Shown here in pieces: positions 61,034-64,000 of a DNA stretch of 64,000 nt. This DNA is from Actinokineospora pegani (GTDB taxonomy: Bacteria > Actinomycetota > Actinomycetes > Mycobacteriales > Pseudonocardiaceae): positions 248,001 to 312,000 of the forward strand of contig NZ_WHOL01000107.1 of assembly GCF_009745975.1 (NCBI RefSeq), in the 5' to 3' direction. Within the stretch, counting starts at the first letter, position 1. Every line of letters starts with the position of its first letter. Under the pieces are notes generated by a model, which saw only the letters and a program-made list of their open reading frames with translations, was not told the DNA's origin and did not search any database. The translations under genes and the position numbers were made by a program.

Positions 61034-62772
61034 GCGTTATCCCTACCAAAAGGGCGGACGGTCACCTCGACCGTCCGCTCTTCTGCTGTGTAGAGCGCTT
61101 CCAGGTCAAGAGCTTCGTAGAGGTTCCGCAGGTCGGCCGGGTCGGCGTTGCGGAGCCCCTGAGCCTGCTCAGTAAGCATGTCCATTCGGGCCTCGATCTC
61201 CTCCCGCTCGATCCGACGCCCTGCCGGGGTGTGCGCCAGTTCCTCCGATGCGGCGTTGATCTCCTGCTGTGCGCTGTTGATCCGGTCCACCAGCGCGTCC
61301 ATCTCCACGCCGCGCTCAGCGAGGTTGAGCAAGTTCTTCACCCGCTCCTGCGCTGCCGCCTTACGCGCTTTGATCGCCTCCCCCCGCGCACTCTCGCCCG
61401 GATCTGCGGAGACGCCCAATAGGTGGCGGAGGGTGTTGTCGCGCTCCGGACGGCTGAACAACCGGCCGATCCAGTCGTTGAGGCCGTCGAGGATGGTGAT
61501 TTCAGGGAGGTAGACATTGGCGGGGTGGGTAGCCAGCAAGGGTGAGCCGGGGACGATGGTCCGGGCCGCGCACCGGTAGTAGATGCGGTGCTGACGCGGG
61601 GTCCCCTCCATTCGACGCTTGCAGTAGGCGCACCGGACCCGGCCGCGCAGCGCGTAGACGTGTTTGGTGCGCTTGGTGCCGCGTTCGAGCCTGCTTCGGG
61701 CGGTCAGGCCACCCGCCGCGCGGGTGGCGCGCATGAGCGCCACCTCAGTGAACTCCTCCACGGTCACGATCGGCGGGTGTGCAGGCTCCCGGGACCGCAC
61801 GACCCGTTCCGGGGCGGACCGCTTGAACAGCACTTTATGCCCGGCAGCCACGTCATCGGGATCGATGAGGACTTCGTGTTTGGTCCACCGGCCGAACACC
61901 GCGTACCCGGTATACCGGGGGTTCTCCAAGATCGCCTTGACCGCGCTGCCCTGCCATCCATCGGCCAACCGGTGACGGTTCTGCTCCGGTCGATGCGCCG
62001 AAGGGCAGGCGATGCCCTCCCGGTTGAGGATGTTGGCGATGGCTCGATCCCCGTTGCCCGAGACGTACTCGGCGAAGATCCGCCGCACGACCGCCGCCGC
62101 AGGCTCATCGACGCTCAGGACTCGCAGGTGGAAGCCCTCGGCGGCCTTGCGCGGGTTCGGGTGCGGCCCGCCGTTGACGGTCATGTACCCGTAGGGGGCG
62201 CGTCCGCCCTGGTGACGACCCTCGTTGACCACCTGCGCGTCCATTGCAGCGCGAACGCGGGCTTGGACGTGCTGGCGCTCGGACTCGGACATGCCGCCGA
62301 GCACGCTCATGAGCATCTTGTGGGAGGCGTTGCGCGAGTCGTACTTGCCGCCCAGTTCCGGCACCCAGATATCCACGCCGTACGCCTCGAACCGGGGCGC
62401 GACCAGCGAGAACTGGTTGCCGAACCAACACCGGGTGCCCTCGCCGACCACCAGTGCCGACCACCCTCGGTTCGGGTTCTTCAACGCCGCCAGCAGCTCC
62501 GACGCCTGCCGCCGCCGGTCCCAGGACACCGAGCGGGACTGACCGATGTCGAAGAACTCCTCCACCACCCGACCGCCGAGCGGACCCACGAACTTCTGCG
62601 CGTTGCCCAACTGCCACTCCCGCGACGTGCGCGGGTCCTGGTTGTCCTCGGTCGAGCAACGCCCATAGAACGCCAACCCACCGATCGCGTCCCCCAGCTC
62701 ATCCTCGGCGACGCTCATGCCCCACATCTCGTCCAATGTCGCCCACGGGCTTGGGCTGATTTCAGTAGTCAT
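61012..62772 (-). CDS. Large serine recombinase (integrase)
   Basis: A 586-aa serine integrase. The catalytic Ser is in FYGRCSTEDNQDPRTSREWQ near residue 38, GGMSESERQHVQARVRAAMD is the long connecting helix, RAPYGYMTVNGG opens the recombinase domain, CAYCKRRMEG...YYRCAA is the zinc ribbon, and a coiled coil lies near 470-530. ATG 62772 follows AAGGGGGAA. The stop (61012-61014) lies in the tRNA T loop, so the last codons come from the attachment site. It integrates and, with a directionality factor, excises the element. Confidence 0.92.
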   Translation of the reverse strand: MTTEISPSPWATLDEMWGMSVAEDELGDAIGGLAFYGRCSTEDNQDPRTSREWQLGNAQKFVGPLGGRVVEEFFDIGQSRSVSWDRRRQASELLAALKNPNRGWSALVVGEGTRCWFGNQFSLVAPRFEAYGVDIWVPELGGKYDSRNASHKMLMSVLGGMSESERQHVQARVRAAMDAQVVNEGRHQGGRAPYGYMTVNGGPHPNPRKAAEGFHLRVLSVDEPAAAVVRRIFAEYVSGNGDRAIANILNREGIACPSAHRPEQNRHRLADGWQGSAVKAILENPRYTGYAVFGRWTKHEVLIDPDDVAAGHKVLFKRSAPERVVRSREPAHPPIVTVEEFTEVALMRATRAAGGLTARSRLERGTKRTKHVYALRGRVRCAYCKRRMEGTPRQHRIYYRCAARTIVPGSPLLATHPANVYLPEITILDGLNDWIGRLFSRPERDNTLRHLLGVSADPGESARGEAIKARKAAAQERVKNLLNLAERGVEMDALVDRINSAQQEINAASEELAHTPAGRRIEREEIEARMDMLTEQAQGLRNADPADLRNLYEALDLEALYTAEERTVEVTVRPFGRDNAGVRGGT

Positions 62773-62926
62773 CGCTTCCCCCTTCCGGAGGCGGCTCAAG
62801 CGCCTCGACGTTCGTCAGCTTGACCAGTATGGCAAGGAGTAGTCGGCTCGCTCTCGGGTTCAACCTGGGAGGATGGTCCGGAACATGGACCGTGATGGCG
62901 TGATCCGGCTCCTGGCCTGCGCTCAT
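62762..62926 (-). CDS. 54-aa conserved small protein of the element
   Basis: A 54-aa gene overlapping both neighbours: its ATG overlaps the translocase stop (ATGA), and its end overlaps the recombinase start by 11 bp. The peptide ends PPPEGGSDDY and contains HAITVHVPDHPPRLNPRA and LLLAILVKLTNVEALEP, which I recall from small proteins of other actinomycete elements. It could be the recombination directionality factor or a regulator, by position only. Confidence 0.75.
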   Translation of the reverse strand: MSAGQEPDHAITVHVPDHPPRLNPRASRLLLAILVKLTNVEALEPPPEGGSDDY

Positions 62927-64000
62927 GCCCGATCGGAGCCCACGTTGATCACAGAGCCGAAATCGCGCGCACGGTCGACAGCGGCCCGCAGGTCGGCCGT
63001 GAGGTAGCCGCGCACCCGCCGCACCTCACCATCGGGCATTGGCGCGTGCCCTCGGGTCGGGCGGCAGTCCATCGCACTCATCTCCCGCGCGAAGGTCACC
63101 GGGTCGACTTCGAGCGCCTCGACCAGCTCCGCCGTGGGCACGAACTCCCGGGTCTCCATGTCCCCGCCCAGGTAACCGACGACAGCAGACAAGGGCTCCG
63201 GCAGTCCCGCCGCACTCCAATCACTCTGACGGGTGCCGATGGCCTTGACCGCCTCCGCGTGATCCAGCAACGGAGCGGGCGCGTCGCCGACCGCGTGCCC
63301 GGTGAGCGTCCCGGCCTGCTCCCGCAATGCGCGCCCGCGCTGGCAGATGATCCGCCAATCCTCGTTCGGCATGTAGTACGTCCGCACCGTCAGTGCCAGC
63401 ACCTCCGCCCCGGCCTGCGTCTCCCCGTCCGGTCGCAGAATTCCCACGCCCTTGTGCGATGCGAGCAGCCGCGAGCTGTCATACCCGCGGGTGTTCATCT
63501 GTTCCCCGAGCACGATGTTCGAGTCACGCCAGTCCATGACCCGCAGCGCGAACCGCGACCCCAACACCGCCCGCAACCCCGACGGAATCGTCTTCGAGTC
63601 CGGCCGCTGCGTGGCCAGCACCAGCACGATCCCCGCCGCGGGCCCCTTCTTCGCCAACCACGTCAGCAACTCCCCGACGTACTCCCCAGCGGTCAGCTTC
63701 TTGTCCTGCACCGTGATCGGCGTCCGATCCTCCAACGGCACCTGCACCTCATCGACGAACACGGCCGTGATCGGCATCCCCAACCCGCCATCCCGCGACA
63801 TCGCCGGAGTCACCTTCGACTCAGGACACACCGAGTCGTCCAACTTCCGCATCCGCCGATACCGTCCCTGAACCTCGGTCACCAGCTCGACCAACCACCC
63901 CACGAGGGTGATCACGTGCTCGGCCTCATCGCCGGACATGAACCGGTGCGCCACCAGCCCGACCGCGTCCCAGTCCTTCCCGGCCTTGAAGTCCGCCACG
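62923..64000 (-). CDS. FtsK/SpoIIIE-like translocase, 5' truncated by window
   Basis: At least 359 residues of an FtsK/TraB-like DNA pump; the gene begins beyond 64000. Visible are the strand after Walker A (FKAGKDWDAVGLVAHRFM), Walker B GMPITAVFVDEVQV, AAGIVLVLATQRPDSKTIPS (sensor) and SRFALRVMDWRDSNIVLGE. A C-terminal winged-helix-like region follows (VGYLGGDMETREFVPTAELV). Such proteins move double-stranded DNA between hyphae in conjugation. Coupled to the 54-aa gene. Confidence 0.9.
   Translation of the reverse strand, partial: VADFKAGKDWDAVGLVAHRFMSGDEAEHVITLVGWLVELVTEVQGRYRRMRKLDDSVCPESKVTPAMSRDGGLGMPITAVFVDEVQVPLEDRTPITVQDKKLTAGEYVGELLTWLAKKGPAAGIVLVLATQRPDSKTIPSGLRAVLGSRFALRVMDWRDSNIVLGEQMNTRGYDSSRLLASHKGVGILRPDGETQAGAEVLALTVRTYYMPNEDWRIICQRGRALREQAGTLTGHAVGDAPAPLLDHAEAVKAIGTRQSDWSAAGLPEPLSAVVGYLGGDMETREFVPTAELVEALEVDPVTFAREMSAMDCRPTRGHAPMPDGEVRRVRGYLTADLRAAVDRARDFGSVINVGSDRA

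Larger units (their letters stand above)
61012..64000. mobile_element. Integrative (conjugative) element at tRNA-Leu
   Basis: A large serine recombinase, a 54-aa gene and an FtsK/TraB-like translocase run in one operon away from the tRNA-Leu 3' end. This is the layout of actinomycete integrative conjugative elements, which move double-stranded DNA with an FtsK-like protein. One end lies in the tRNA; the other is beyond the window. Confidence 0.75.

Noticed and set aside
1..64000. CRISPR array, rRNA genes, riboswitches, PKS/NRPS genes
   Set aside because: No regularly spaced repeats, no rRNA signature segments, no recognisable riboswitch leader and no multimodular synthase were seen in a read of both strands.

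Overview
The window comes from a very GC-rich actinomycete. Mycothiol/F420-era gene families (DUF3090, SCO1664 family, MSMEG_4193-type phosphatase, LLM F420 oxidoreductase, MptB-type mannosyltransferase), frequent GTG/TTG starts and many 4-base start/stop overlaps suggest the Pseudonocardiaceae (Actinokineospora/Saccharothrix-like). The family is inferred from gene content only.

Layout. 0-8.5 kb holds housekeeping and orphan enzymes (SGNH hydrolase, PfkB kinase, SurE, DUF1206, HAD phosphatase, RluA pseudouridine synthase) and a tyrosine recombinase. 8.5-8.8 kb is a short AT-rich gap with a perfect inverted repeat built like a Xer core site (8510-8537) and, 250 bp on, a good match to the actinobacterial chromosome-dimer-resolution site dif (8785-8812). 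The window therefore probably spans the replication terminus. Both the C/G strand bias and the orientation of the heptamer GGGGGAG switch there. 8.8-18.1 kb carries methyltransferases, an adenosine-deaminase-like enzyme, a WYL regulator, a sucrase/ferredoxin-like protein, an AlkZ-like protein and an SPFH/NfeD pair. 18.5-22.2 kb is a compact Fe/2OG hydroxylase - methyltransferase - carnitine/choline acyltransferase operon, the best candidate for an undescribed small-molecule pathway.

23.2-24.6 kb (SCO1664 family, DUF3090) and 51.8-60.9 kb (MSMEG_4193 phosphatase, UppP, LLM oxidoreductase, lipoprotein, DUF5703, M20 peptidase) look like two halves of a block that is contiguous in mycobacteria. 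Between them lie about 27 kb: S9 and S66 peptidases, an MptB-like mannosyltransferase, a dipeptide ABC importer divergent from M55 and M20 peptidases (D-amino-acid peptide salvage), a translationally coupled module of one membrane protein and two AAA-like ATPases, and an FxSxx-COOH RiPP locus. That locus has an FxsA precursor ending FQNSI, an FxsB radical SAM maturase, an HExxH hydroxylase and a giant NB-ARC/TPR protein, with a catalytically dead subtilisin-fold protein nearby.

The right end is a tRNA-Leu(GAG) occupied by an integrative element. A large serine recombinase gene ends inside the tRNA T-loop and is preceded by a hidden 54-aa gene and an FtsK/TraB-like translocase that runs off the window. 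At least two genes are decayed (HAD-like at 6.1 kb, VOC family at 22.9 kb).
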